From assembly GCF_014202425.1 (NCBI RefSeq), contig NZ_JACHGT010000022.1, positions 62,001 through 126,000 of the forward strand: a stretch of 64,000 nt of DNA, in the 5' to 3' direction. The DNA comes from Phytomonospora endophytica. GTDB lineage: Bacteria; Actinomycetota; Actinomycetes; Mycobacteriales; Micromonosporaceae. The notes below the pieces were generated by a model. That model saw nothing but the letters and a program-made list of their open reading frames with translations, did no database searches and was not told the DNA's origin. Shown one piece after another: positions 8,181 through 16,932 of the stretch. How positions within the stretch are numbered: the first letter of the stretch is position 1; each line of letters begins with the position of its first letter. The position numbers and the translations under genes were made by a program.

Positions 8181-9862
8181 TCGGTCCTCCGGTGTCCCGC
8201 GATCCAGACGTGGGCGGCGTGGGCGGCGCGGTCGAGGGCGCCGAAGACCTCGTCGTCGGCCTCGAAGACGTTGTCGGCGCCCACGCGGGCGAGGACGCCG
8301 CTGTCGTCGAGGATCTTGCGGAAGCGGGCGTCGAGTCCGGCGAGCATGAGCAGCGAGCCGGACGCCCGCAGTTCCTCAGCGCGGCGGGCGAGCCCTTCGA
8401 GGACGGTCGCGGAGGGGATGTCGGTGAGGGTTCGCACGCTGAGGATGAGCACGGCCGGTGCCGCACCGTCCGTGCGCGGCCACTGCTCGCCGACGCTGCC
8501 GAAGCCGGCGAAGAAGCCGCTGCCCGCGTAGTGCAGGACGGTGACCTGGCGGGCGGGGAGGACCTCGGGCGGGTCCGCGACGCGCCAGCCGCCGCCGTCG
8601 GAGCGCAGGGCGACGAGCTTGGCGCGCCGGGCCGCCTGTACGCAGTAGAAGACCAGGGAGAGCAGTGCCCCGAGGAAGATCGCCTGCTGGAGCGGGATCT
8701 GGGTGGTGGCGAGGAAGGTGACGGCCATGGCCGCGGTGGACAACCGGGACGTGCGCAGGACCAGGCGGACGTGGCGGGCCTGCCCGACGATGAGCTCGGC
8801 CCCGACGATGAGCATCAGGCCGCCGATGACGGGCATGGGGATGTACTCGGCGAAGCGTCCGGCGACCAGCACGACTGCCGTCAGCCACAGGCCGGCGAAG
8901 ATACCGGCCCAGCGGGTCCGCGCACCGGCGTCGGTCGCCACACCGGTCCGCGACAGGGAGCCGCCGACCGGGAGGGAGCGCAGGAAGCCGCCGGCCACGT
9001 TGGCCAGGCCCTGGGCGACGAAGTCGCCGGAGGCGCTGGTGCGGCTGCCGTCGGGGTTCGGGACGGCGGCGGCGATGCCCGCCGCCTGGGCCAGCGCGAC
9101 CAGGGTCACCGCGACGGCGCCGACGAGCAGTTCGGGGACCACCGAGAGCTCGGGCAGGACCGGGACCGGCAGGCTCGCCGGGATCGAGGCGATGTCGCCG
9201 ACGGTCTCCACGTCGAGCGAGAACACCGGCGCGGCGACGGTGGCGGCGATCAGCGCGATGAGCATCGCCAGGGTCCTGATCCGCGCCCAGGAGCGGGCCG
9301 CGAACCACACCACGACCGTACCGGCGGCCAGCGCCGTCGTGCTCGGGTCCCAGTCGGTGACGTGCACGAGCCAGTCGGCGGCCTGCGCGACCTTGTTGTG
9401 GACCCGCGGTTCGTAGCCGGTGGCGTCGCCGAGCACACCGGTGAGGATCTGCACGGCGATGCCGGTGGTGAAGCCGGTCATCACCGCGCTCGACACGAAG
9501 TTCATGATCGAGCCGAGCCGCAGGACGCCGAACAGGATCATCATGAGCCCGACGAGGACCGTCAGCGTGGCGACGTTGCCCAGGTCGGCCGGGTCGAGGC
9601 CCGCCTCGGCGAGCACGCTCTGCGAGGACAGCGCAAGTGCACTGGTCAGCGTCGTGACCATGAGGACCGTGCGCGCGAAGAACGATCCGATGATCGCCGG
9701 GAACATGCCCGAGTACAGGCCGAGTACCGGGCTGAATCCGCCGACGGAGGCGTAGGCCATGCCCTCGGGGATGCTGAACAGTCCGGTCACCAGCCCCGAC
9801 ACGACGTCCCGCCCGCTCGGGCGGCTGAGGCCGCGAAACCAGGTCCGCGGACGGCCCGGCAC
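8177..9862 (-). CDS. SulP-family anion permease with STAS domain
   Basis: A 561-residue permease. The N-terminal part has the SulP signature near SGLVTGLFSIPEGMAYASVGG and ten or more membrane helices. A C-terminal STAS domain follows from about 430, with the LILSVRTLTDIPSATVLEGL segment. Family substrates are sulfate, bicarbonate or dicarboxylates; which one is not visible. The start is GTG at 9862: an in-frame TGA lies only 2 codons upstream, ending a 16-codon ORF, and no ribosome site is seen for the GTG itself, which points to coupled re-initiation. Confidence 0.9.
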   Translation of the reverse strand: MPGRPRTWFRGLSRPSGRDVVSGLVTGLFSIPEGMAYASVGGFSPVLGLYSGMFPAIIGSFFARTVLMVTTLTSALALSSQSVLAEAGLDPADLGNVATLTVLVGLMMILFGVLRLGSIMNFVSSAVMTGFTTGIAVQILTGVLGDATGYEPRVHNKVAQAADWLVHVTDWDPSTTALAAGTVVVWFAARSWARIRTLAMLIALIAATVAAPVFSLDVETVGDIASIPASLPVPVLPELSVVPELLVGAVAVTLVALAQAAGIAAAVPNPDGSRTSASGDFVAQGLANVAGGFLRSLPVGGSLSRTGVATDAGARTRWAGIFAGLWLTAVVLVAGRFAEYIPMPVIGGLMLIVGAELIVGQARHVRLVLRTSRLSTAAMAVTFLATTQIPLQQAIFLGALLSLVFYCVQAARRAKLVALRSDGGGWRVADPPEVLPARQVTVLHYAGSGFFAGFGSVGEQWPRTDGAAPAVLILSVRTLTDIPSATVLEGLARRAEELRASGSLLMLAGLDARFRKILDDSGVLARVGADNVFEADDEVFGALDRAAHAAHVWIAGHRRTE

Positions 9863-9865
9863 GGC

Positions 9866-9916
9866 TCAGCCCGCGAGCGCGTCGGCGAAGGGTTCCCGGG
9901 ACGGTGCGACGGGCAT
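9866..9916 (-). CDS. 16-codon upstream ORF (possible leader peptide) before the SulP gene
   Basis: The minus strand encodes MPVAPSREPFADALAG and then TGA, starting at ATG 9916 with a near-ideal GGAGGAGG ribosome site 6 nt away. It is in frame with the SulP gene and its stop lies 3 nt before the SulP GTG. TATGGT (9958-9953, minus) is a plausible -10 about 37 nt upstream of the ATG. The peptide has no Cys run or proline stall motif, so a regulatory role is inferred from position. An alternative is that this ATG is a relic of the permease's own start after a nonsense change. Confidence 0.5.
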   Translation of the reverse strand: MPVAPSREPFADALAG

Positions 9917-10116
9917 CGAGAACCTCCTCCGGGGGACGTGTGGCGCATGATGACCATAACCACACCCGCACCGGAAGAGACGCTTTTCGAGTGATATCGG
10001 CCGTCCATCCGAAAGTGACTGTTTTACGTCCCTATCGGGGGGTTCGAGCCTAGGCTGGGTCGAGCCGGTGGACCGGCCGGTGGCCACCGGCGAGGACGCG
10101 GCGGAGAGGAGAACCC
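9917..10116. promoter_or_regulatory. Divergent intergenic region, SulP operon and small membrane protein
   Basis: The 200 bp hold the putative minus-strand -10 TATGGT (9958-9953) for the SulP operon and a plus-strand TAGGCT (10051-10056), a likely -10 for the downstream membrane-protein gene, with a leader of about 50 nt and a GGAGAGGAG ribosome site before its GTG. No clear -35 hexamers were found. Confidence 0.4.
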
Positions 10117-10497
10117 GTGGGTTTCATAGTCCAGCTCCTGCTGACCGCCGGCGCCCTGTGGCTGTCGACGGTCATCGTCCCCGACATCGACGTCAGCGGC
10201 AGCGGCGCCTTCGCGAACTTCATGACACTGCTGGTCGTCGCCTTGATCTTCGGTCTGGTCAACGCGCTGATCAAACCGATCGTGCAGATCTTCGGCTGCG
10301 CCTTCTACATCCTCACCCTCGGCCTGTTCGCCCTCGTGGTGAACGCGCTGATGTTCTGGCTGACCGGCTGGCTCGCCGACAAGATAAACCTGCCGTTCCA
10401 CGTGGGCGGCTTCTGGGCGGCCTTCTGGGGCGCCATCATCGTCACCGTCGTCAGCTGGATCGTGGGAGCCTTCCTCCCGCGCAAGGCCGAGGACTAG
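10117..10497 (+). CDS. Phage-holin-family (PF04020-type) four-helix membrane protein
   Basis: A 126-residue integral membrane protein with four hydrophobic helices, conserved polar breaks (NALIKPIVQ, NALMFWLTGWLAD) and a short basic tail (PRKAED). This matches the YvlD/holin-4 superfamily common in actinobacteria, where no lytic role is established and no phage genes are near. The GTG start has GGAGAGGAG upstream. Its TAG overlaps the TAG of convergent priA within a single CTAG. Confidence 0.8.
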   Translation: MGFIVQLLLTAGALWLSTVIVPDIDVSGSGAFANFMTLLVVALIFGLVNALIKPIVQIFGCAFYILTLGLFALVVNALMFWLTGWLADKINLPFHVGGFWAAFWGAIIVTVVSWIVGAFLPRKAED

Positions 10498-12440
10498 AGC
10501 AGCTCCGACGGGTCGACCTGGACACGTACCGGGTCGGCCGTCTTCTTCGTGCTGCGCACGCCCGAGGCTCCGTGCAGGGCTGCGGCCAGCTCCGCGCCAT
10601 GGGTCCTGGGCGTGCGCAGCAGCAATCTCTCGGTCCGGTCGTCGACCGGCACCGGCCCCAGCTCCTCGGTCCCCGGCGGCAGCGACGCGTGGCGCAGCAG
10701 ATCCTCCAGCGCCTGCGGCGGTCCCGTGAGCGAGGCCATCCGGGCGATCGGGGGGAACCGCAGCGAAGCCCGCTCGGCCAGCTCACGGGCGGCGAACCAC
10801 GCCGGATCCCAGCGCAACAGGGCCTGCACGACCGCAAGACCGCCGTCGGCGACGACCACGACCTGCCCGCCGTCACGCGCCGGGCGCGCCAGCGCCGCCG
10901 CGGTCATCCACCGGCGCAGCGTCTCCTCCCCCGCGCGCAGATCCGCGCGGGTCAGCAGCGCCCAGGCGTCAAGGAGGAGCACGGCGCCATAACCGCCTTC
11001 GACGACCGGTTCGGCGCCGGGCGTGGCGACCACGAGCGCCGCCCCGCCCGGAACGGAGTCGAGGACCCGGTCCCCACCCGACGTGCGCACCGGCACCCCG
11101 GGAAAGGCGCGGCCGAGCTCGTCGGCGGTCCGGGCAGCACCGATCACGGCCGCGCGCAGGCGGGTGCCACCGCAGGTCGGGCAGCGAAAGTCAGGGCTCT
11201 GCTTGCCGCACCACCGGCACTGCGGGGGCGCGCTCGCCGAGTGGAGTGCCAGCGGACCCTGACAGTGCGGGCAGCGCGCCCGGGAGCGGCACTCCTGGCA
11301 GGACACGATCGGGATGTAGCCGCGCCTCGGCGACTGGATGAGCACCGGGCGGTCGGCGGCGAGGGCGTCGCGGGCGGCGTTCCAGGTCGTCGAGGGAAGC
11401 CTCGCGGCGGCGGCCTGCGGGTCGTGGGCGAGCTGGGCGTCGTCGCCGACGGGCACGATGTGCGGCGCCCGCTCACGCAGGGTCTCGCGCGGAGCGGTGA
11501 GGGGCCTCGCCCACTCGGTGTCGAGGAGGAGCTGGTCCTCGGTGGTGCGGGTGAAACCGCCGAGCAGGACGGCGGTGTCGGTGTTCTGCGCGCGGGTCAG
11601 CAGGACCGTGCGGGCGTGCGGGTAAGGGGCGCGGGGTTCGGCGTGGGAGTCGTCGCCGGCGTCCCACATCGCGACCAGGCCGAGATCGCGCACGGGCGCG
11701 AAGGCGGCGGCCCGGGTGCCCGCGACGACACGGACGGCACCCCGGGAAACGGCCAGGAAGGCGCGGTACCGCTTGGCCGGGCCGAGCGCGGCCGACAGGG
11801 TGACGTGCCGGTCGGGGCCGAGAACCTCGGTGAGGGCGCGGTCGAGGCGGTCGAGGTCGCGCTGGTCGGGGACGACGAGGACGACGCCCTTGCCGGCGGC
11901 GGCGGTCGTCGCGGCGGCCTCGGCGAAACGCCGGGGCCAGTCCTCGCCGGGCAGGGCGCCCCACACCGCGCGCGGGTGGTGGCCGGTGGCCAGGGATTGC
12001 AGGAAGGCACCACCGTGCTCATAGGCGCGCCAGGCCTCCGCCTCGGGCGCGGTCACCGCTTCGGCGGGCTCGCGTGGGGGCTCTGCCTCGACGCGGGCCT
12101 GGCGCGGGGGGACGGCGAGACGCAGCACGTCGGAGAGGTTTCCCGCGAAACGGTCGGCGACCGCTCGGGCGAGGCGCAGGATCTCGGGAGTGAGGACGCG
12201 CTCGGGTGAGACGAGCTTGGCGACGTCGGCGAGGCGGCCGCCGAAGTCGGTGCCGTCGGCCAGTTCGATGACGAAGCCGGACAGCGCCTGACCGGCGAAG
12301 CGGACCTTGACCCGGCAACCGGGACGGATCTGTTCGGCGAGCTCGGGTGGGACGCGGTAGTCGAAGAGCCGGTCGAGATGGGGCAGCGGACTGTCGACGC
12401 ACACTCGCGCCACTCGGGTACCGCCGGTCGCCTCATCCAC
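10494..12440 (-). CDS. priA: PriA, probable replication restart protein (helicase-dead type)
   Basis: A 648-residue PriA homologue. The N-terminal DNA-binding domain (VDSPLPHLDRLFDYRVP...GCRVKVRFAGQ) and the zinc-binding Cys cluster CQECRSRARCPHC / CRWCGKQSPDFRCPTC are clear. The Walker A GSGKT of E. coli PriA is missing; that region reads AVWGALPGEDW, and the DEEH box is replaced by MWDAGDD. This is the known actinobacterial form, thought to lack helicase activity and to act structurally in restart. The start is GTG; its 3' end overlaps the convergent membrane-protein gene. Confidence 0.93.
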   Translation of the reverse strand: MDEATGGTRVARVCVDSPLPHLDRLFDYRVPPELAEQIRPGCRVKVRFAGQALSGFVIELADGTDFGGRLADVAKLVSPERVLTPEILRLARAVADRFAGNLSDVLRLAVPPRQARVEAEPPREPAEAVTAPEAEAWRAYEHGGAFLQSLATGHHPRAVWGALPGEDWPRRFAEAAATTAAAGKGVVLVVPDQRDLDRLDRALTEVLGPDRHVTLSAALGPAKRYRAFLAVSRGAVRVVAGTRAAAFAPVRDLGLVAMWDAGDDSHAEPRAPYPHARTVLLTRAQNTDTAVLLGGFTRTTEDQLLLDTEWARPLTAPRETLRERAPHIVPVGDDAQLAHDPQAAAARLPSTTWNAARDALAADRPVLIQSPRRGYIPIVSCQECRSRARCPHCQGPLALHSASAPPQCRWCGKQSPDFRCPTCGGTRLRAAVIGAARTADELGRAFPGVPVRTSGGDRVLDSVPGGAALVVATPGAEPVVEGGYGAVLLLDAWALLTRADLRAGEETLRRWMTAAALARPARDGGQVVVVADGGLAVVQALLRWDPAWFAARELAERASLRFPPIARMASLTGPPQALEDLLRHASLPPGTEELGPVPVDDRTERLLLRTPRTHGAELAAALHGASGVRSTKKTADPVRVQVDPSELL

Positions 12441-12545
12441 GGTGCGGTTCTACCAGAGAGGTGCGACAGCACGCCGCCTGGGCGGGTGAGAGACGTTCAC
12501 GGCGGCCCGGCGCCGGTTCTGTCCGGCGGCGTCCGCCGGGCTCGG

Positions 12546-12764
12546 TCAGCGGTTGCGCGGGTGATTGCGGCCCGAACGCTCGTTGCCGCGCTTGTAGTTG
12601 CCGGTCCAGCGGGCCATGACCTCCTGGGGGTCACCGGCCTCGACCTCGTCGAGGAACTTCGCGGCGCGCGGACCCCGCAGCGTGGCGGCCTCGCGGCCGT
12701 GGTGGGAGATGTAGACGGTGCCGTTGAGGCGCTTCTGGTAATGGAAACCTTCGGGTGCGGGCAT
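12546..12764 (-). CDS. Conserved small hypothetical protein
   Basis: A protein of 72 residues, MPAPEGFHYQKRLNGTVYIS onward, ending in the basic segment GNYKRGNERSGRNHPRNR. The basic tail suggests nucleic-acid or ribosome contact, but this is only inference. It resembles short conserved proteins found next to priA/metK in other actinomycetes. It lies between metK and priA on the same strand; 104 bp separate it from priA. Confidence 0.75.
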   Translation of the reverse strand: MPAPEGFHYQKRLNGTVYISHHGREAATLRGPRAAKFLDEVEAGDPQEVMARWTGNYKRGNERSGRNHPRNR

Positions 12765-12873
12765 GCCAACGATCTCAGCAGACGCCGGTGATCACGGCAA
12801 TCGGATTAGTGACGGGACGGGCCGCGCCCAGGCGTGCCCGGGCCGACCGGGCCGCCGACCGGTCACACCACCG

Positions 12874-12912
12874 AAAACGGCCCGGTCCGCGCCGTCGCGC
12901 GAGCCGGGCCGT
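12874..12912 (-). terminator. Terminator after metK
   Basis: On the minus strand an outer 9-bp and inner 5-bp stem (ACGGCCCGG...CGCGC) with a short mismatch is followed by TTTTC, 17 nt after the metK stop. Confidence 0.75.
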
Positions 12913-12928
12913 CGGTGTACGTCGGGAA

Positions 12929-14119
12929 CTAGGCCCCCGCGATCGAGCGCAGCGCGTCGGCGCGGTCGGTGCGCTCCCAGGTGAACTCGGGCAGCTCACG
13001 GCCGAAGTGTCCGTAGGCGGCCGTCGCGCGGTAGATCGGGCGCAGCAGCTGCAGGTCGCGGATGATCGCGGCCGGGCGCAGGTCGAAGACCTGGTGCACG
13101 GCGTCCTCGATCCGCTCCAGCGGCACGGTCTCGGTGCCGAAGGTGTCGACGTAGAGGCTCACCGGGTGCGCCTTGCCGATCGCGTAGGCGACCTGCGTCT
13201 CGCAGCGCTCGGCCAGACCGGCGGCGACCACGTTCTTGGCGACCCAGCGCATCGCGTAGGCGGCCGAACGGTCCACCTTGGACGGGTCCTTGCCGGAGAA
13301 GGCGCCGCCGCCGTGGCGGGCGTAGCCGCCGTAGGTGTCGACGATGATCTTGCGGCCGGTCAGACCCGCGTCGCCCATCGGGCCGCCGATCTCGAAGCGA
13401 CCGGTCGGGTTGACCAGGAGCTTGTAGTCCGACACGTCCAGGTCGAGGCTCTCGACCTCTTTGGCGATCACGTGCTCGGCGATGTCGGGCGTCATCAGCG
13501 ATTCGAGGGAGATGTCCGGCGCGTGCTGGCTGGACACGACGACCGTGTCGAGCCGCACCGGGCGGTTGCCCTCGTAACCGATGGTGACCTGGGTCTTGCC
13601 GTCGGGACGCAGGTAGGGGACGGTGCCGTCCTTGCGGACCTGCGTCAGCCGGCGCGAGAGCCGGTGGGCCAGCGCGATCGGCAGCGGCATCAGCTCGGGC
13701 GTCTCCTGGCAGGCGAAGCCGAACATCATGCCCTGGTCGCCGGCGCCCTGGAAGTCCAGGTCGTCGCCGGACGAGCCGTCGCGGGACTCGACGGCCTTGT
13801 CGACGCCCTGCGCGATGTCGGCCGACTGCGAACCGATGGAGATGCTCACGCCGCACGAAGCGCCGTCGAAGCCCTTCTTCGACGAGTCGTAGCCGATCCG
13901 CAGGATCGTCTCCCGAACGATCGTGGGAATGTCGGCGTAGGCGTCGGTGGTCACCTCACCCGCGACGTGCACCTGACCGGTCGTGATGAGCGTCTCGACG
14001 GCCACCCGGCTGGCCGGGTCCTGTTCGAGAAGGGCGTCGAGCACCCCGTCGCTGATCTGGTCGGCGATCTTGTCCGGGTGACCCTCGGTGACAGACTCCG
14101 ACGTGAAAAGGCGTGCCAC
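12929..14119 (-). CDS. metK: S-adenosylmethionine synthetase
   Basis: A 396-residue cytosolic enzyme making S-adenosylmethionine from methionine and ATP. Signatures are the N-terminal [20 protein letters not shown], the loop [12 protein letters not shown] and the glycine-rich [19 protein letters not shown]. Length is normal. The start is GTG with AAGGAG just upstream. It is the last gene before a terminator in the gmk-rpoZ-coaBC-metK block. No S-box or other riboswitch was recognised in the 108-nt gap before it. Confidence 0.97.
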   Translation of the reverse strand: MARLFTSESVTEGHPDKIADQISDGVLDALLEQDPASRVAVETLITTGQVHVAGEVTTDAYADIPTIVRETILRIGYDSSKKGFDGASCGVSISIGSQSADIAQGVDKAVESRDGSSGDDLDFQGAGDQGMMFGFACQETPELMPLPIALAHRLSRRLTQVRKDGTVPYLRPDGKTQVTIGYEGNRPVRLDTVVVSSQHAPDISLESLMTPDIAEHVIAKEVESLDLDVSDYKLLVNPTGRFEIGGPMGDAGLTGRKIIVDTYGGYARHGGGAFSGKDPSKVDRSAAYAMRWVAKNVVAAGLAERCETQVAYAIGKAHPVSLYVDTFGTETVPLERIEDAVHQVFDLRPAAIIRDLQLLRPIYRATAAYGHFGRELPEFTWERTDRADALRSIAGA

Positions 14120-14227
14120 GGCGCTCCTTAGGGTTCTTGATTGTCCGATTGAAGTCTAATCCGACGCCACTCCGCCCCCTTGCGGCGCTACGCCGTGTGC
14201 TGTGAACCGGCGTAGTCCGCGTGGACC

Positions 14228-15493
14228 CTACGCCGGGCGACTACAGTCCGGGTCCGCCGGATCGCCGACGGGCGCGACACCCACGGCGGCGTCGAGCACG
14301 GCGTCGGCCACGCGGTCCTTGCTCATCGCCGGCAGCGTGGCCAGCACACCCGCCGGGGTGATGAGCGTGACCGTGTTGTCGTCGACGGCGAAGCCCCTGC
14401 CGTCACCGACGGCGTTGAGCACCGAGAGATCGGCCTTCTTCCGCGCGAGTTTCGCCGCGGCGTACTCCAGCGCGGTCCCGGCCTCGGCGGTCTCCGCGGC
14501 GAAGGTCACCAGAATCTGCCCCGGGCGTTTCGCGGCGCCCAGTTCGGCGGCGATGTCGGGGTTCTCGGTGAGTTCGAGGGTCGGGGCCGCTTCGCCCGCC
14601 ACTTTCTTGATCTTGGCCTCGGCGTAGTTCGCGGGCCGGAAGTCGGCGGGAGCGGCGGCCATGACGATGATGTCGGCGCTCGCGGCGTGCGCGACGACCT
14701 CGTCGCGCAGCTGCGCGGTCGTCTCGACGCGGGTGACCTTGGCCCCGGCCGGGACGGGCAGCGCCACGTTGGCCGCGACGAGCGTGACCTCGGCGCCGCG
14801 GGCGATCGCCGCGCGGGCGATGGCGTATCCCTGCTTGCCGGAGGAACGGTTCCCGATGAAGCGGACCGGGTCGATGGGTTCGCGCGTGCCGCCGGCGCTG
14901 ATCAGAACGCGCTTGCCGGCCAGGTCGGGCTCGCCGGGCCGGTCGAGGAGCCGGATCGCGGCGGCGAAGATCTCCGCCGGGTCGGGCAGGCGGCCCGGGC
15001 CGGTGTCGGCCCCGGTGAGGCGCCCGACGGCCGGATCGAGGACGACCGCCCCGCGCGAGCGGAGGGTGGCGACGTTGTCGACCGTCGCCGGGTGCTGCCA
15101 CATCTCGGTGTGCATGGCCGGCGAGTAGAGCACCGGGCACCGGGCGGTCAGCAGGGTGTTGGTCAGGAGATCGTCGGCGAGGCCGTGCGCGGCCTTCGCG
15201 AGCAGGTTCGCGGTCGCCGGGGCGATGACGACGAGGTCGGCGTTCTTGCCGATCCGCACGTGCGGGACCTCGTGCACGTCGTTCCAGACCTCCGTGGCGA
15301 CCGGCTGCCCGGAAAGGGCCTCCCAGGTCGGCGCGCCGACGAAGCGCAGGGCGGCCTCGGTGGGCACCACACGTACGTGGTGCCCCGACTCGGTGAACAG
15401 CCGGAGCAGTTCACAGGCCTTGTAGGCGGCGATCCCGCCGCCCACACCGAGGACGATGTTCTTCGCCCGCGAAGGCGCCTTAGACGTCGGCAC
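14228..15493 (-). CDS. coaBC: Bifunctional phosphopantothenoylcysteine decarboxylase/synthetase
   Basis: A 421-residue flavoprotein of coenzyme A synthesis that joins cysteine to 4'-phosphopantothenate and then decarboxylates the product. The CoaC domain (about 1-185) has [12 protein letters not shown], the active-site His region [20 protein letters not shown] and PAMHTEMW. The CoaB domain has [18 protein letters not shown] and SSGKQG, with the KIKK motif. The GTG start lies 14 nt inside the end of rpoZ, so it is coupled to it. Confidence 0.95.
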   Translation of the reverse strand: MPTSKAPSRAKNIVLGVGGGIAAYKACELLRLFTESGHHVRVVPTEAALRFVGAPTWEALSGQPVATEVWNDVHEVPHVRIGKNADLVVIAPATANLLAKAAHGLADDLLTNTLLTARCPVLYSPAMHTEMWQHPATVDNVATLRSRGAVVLDPAVGRLTGADTGPGRLPDPAEIFAAAIRLLDRPGEPDLAGKRVLISAGGTREPIDPVRFIGNRSSGKQGYAIARAAIARGAEVTLVAANVALPVPAGAKVTRVETTAQLRDEVVAHAASADIIVMAAAPADFRPANYAEAKIKKVAGEAAPTLELTENPDIAAELGAAKRPGQILVTFAAETAEAGTALEYAAAKLARKKADLSVLNAVGDGRGFAVDDNTVTLITPAGVLATLPAMSKDRVADAVLDAAVGVAPVGDPADPDCSRPA

Positions 15494-15752
15494 CGTCGGT
15501 GCGCTCGGTGATCAGCAGGTCCTGGTCGATCTCACGCAGCGAGATCGACAGGGCCTTCTCCTGCGGGGTGGTCTCCACGAGCGGGCCGACGTACTCAAGC
15601 AGGCCCTCGCCGAGCTGGCTGTAGTAGGCGTTGATCTGCCGGGCGCGCTTGGCCGCGAAGATCACCAGCTGGTACTTCGACGGCGTCTTCTCCAGCAGGT
15701 CGTCGATCGGCGGGTTGGTGATGCCGATGGGGTTCGCGATGGTTCCGGACAC
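15480..15752 (-). CDS. rpoZ: RNA polymerase omega subunit
   Basis: A 90-residue small RNA polymerase subunit that helps assemble beta-prime. It has the family core [28 protein letters not shown] and the ALSISLREI helix. The start is GTG. It lies between gmk and coaBC, the conserved order in actinobacteria, and its last codons overlap coaBC. Confidence 0.95.
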   Translation of the reverse strand: MSGTIANPIGITNPPIDDLLEKTPSKYQLVIFAAKRARQINAYYSQLGEGLLEYVGPLVETTPQEKALSISLREIDQDLLITERTDGADV

Positions 15753-15822
15753 GTGTGATCAGCCTCGAATTTCCGCTGCGGTACGCCACAGTGCGTGCGA
15801 TGCGTGCAAAGTGACGCGTACT

Positions 15823-16434
15823 TCAGCCAACGTGGTTGCCGTTGGCCACGGGAGCCCTGGTGGGCGAACCGAGCAAGCTTACCAACTCGGCCGTGGCCTG
15901 TTCCACCGAGACGTTGACGATGGTGTGGTCGAACTCCGCCTCGGCGGCCAGTTCCTCCTTGGCGGCGGCGAGCCGGCGGGCGATCGTCTCGCGATCCTCG
16001 GTGCCGCGCCCGGTGAGCCGGCGGACCAGCTCCTCCCAGCTCGGCGGGGCGAGGAACACCAGCTGCGCCTCGGGCATCGCGATCCGGATCTGCCGCGCGC
16101 CCTGGAGGTCTGCCTCCAGCACGACGGGAAGTCCGGACGCGAGCTGATGCTCGACCGGTTTGCGGGGTGTCCCGTAGAGGTTTCCCGCGTAGTTGGCCCA
16201 TTCGAGGAACTCGCCACCGGCGATGGCGGCTTCGAACTGGGACCGTTCGTAGAAGTGGTAATGGACTCCGTCGACCTCACCGGGGCGGGGTTTCCGGGTG
16301 GTGGCGCTCACTGAATGCCAGACCCATGGGTACCGCTCGCGAATAAGGGCCTTCACGCTGCCCTTGCCGACGCCTGACGGTCCCGAAAGGACCGTCAGGC
16401 GTGCCGCCGTCGGGCGGTGTTCGTCAAAGCTCAC
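15823..16434 (-). CDS. gmk: Guanylate kinase
   Basis: A 203-residue enzyme that phosphorylates GMP to GDP with ATP. P-loop [11 protein letters not shown] lies at about residues 17-27, followed by the GMP-binding segment [22 protein letters not shown] and the lid region [15 protein letters not shown]. Length is normal for the family. The GTG start lies 20 nt after the mihF stop, so the two are probably cotranscribed. Confidence 0.96.
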   Translation of the reverse strand: MSFDEHRPTAARLTVLSGPSGVGKGSVKALIRERYPWVWHSVSATTRKPRPGEVDGVHYHFYERSQFEAAIAGGEFLEWANYAGNLYGTPRKPVEHQLASGLPVVLEADLQGARQIRIAMPEAQLVFLAPPSWEELVRRLTGRGTEDRETIARRLAAAKEELAAEAEFDHTIVNVSVEQATAELVSLLGSPTRAPVANGNHVG

Positions 16435-16454
16435 GGATCGTTTCTACCGGATGC

Positions 16455-16775
16455 CTAGGCTTCGGCTTGTCCGAACTCGGCAAGAAGCGCCCTGCGCTGG
16501 TGCTCACCGAGGCCACGAAGGCGACGGCTCTCGGCGATCTTGAGCTTTTCCATGAGCTGCGCGGCCCGGACCTTGCCGATACCGGGGAGCGCCTCCAGTA
16601 CAGCCGACACCTTCATCTTGCCGACGATGTCGTCCTCGATCTTGCCGAAGACGTCCGACAGCGTGGTGGTGCCCTGCTTGAGTTGGTCCTTCAGCTCTGC
16701 GCGAGCCTTGCGGGCGGCAGCGGCCTTCTCCAGCGCGGCTGCGCGCTGCTCGGGGCTAAGCGACGGGAGCGGCAC
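16455..16775 (-). CDS. mihF: Actinobacterial integration host factor (mIHF)
   Basis: A 106-residue nucleoid-associated DNA-bending protein, unrelated to E. coli IHF. The basic N-terminal helix (EQRAAALEKAAAARKARAEL) and the helix-two-turn-helix core (LEALPGIGKVRAAQLMEKL) are diagnostic. The start is GTG with AAGGAG 7 nt upstream. A 157-nt gap separates it from pyrF, which is long enough for its own promoter. Confidence 0.95.
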   Translation of the reverse strand: MPLPSLSPEQRAAALEKAAAARKARAELKDQLKQGTTTLSDVFGKIEDDIVGKMKVSAVLEALPGIGKVRAAQLMEKLKIAESRRLRGLGEHQRRALLAEFGQAEA

Positions 16776-16932
16776 GAGGTCTCCTTGGGTTGACTTGTCA
16801 TCCGGATCCGTGGGTTCACACTCTCACGACCCGGACCGGGCAGGTTGTTTACCCAGCGCCGGAAACCTAGCGGTCGCAAAGGGGTTCCCGCAATCCGGGG
16901 TGGCCTCCGACAGGCCGAAAGACTGCCCGGAC

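Noticed and set aside
8192-9994. 600-codon plus-strand frame opposite SulP
   Set aside because: Asp/Gly/Arg-rich antisense artefact of the SulP gene.
10117-10497. Prophage remnant suggested by the holin-family protein
   Set aside because: No other phage gene, integrase or attachment repeat nearby; this family is widespread on actinobacterial chromosomes.
14120-14227. SAM riboswitch upstream of metK
   Set aside because: The 108-nt gap shows no S-box-like fold or terminator.
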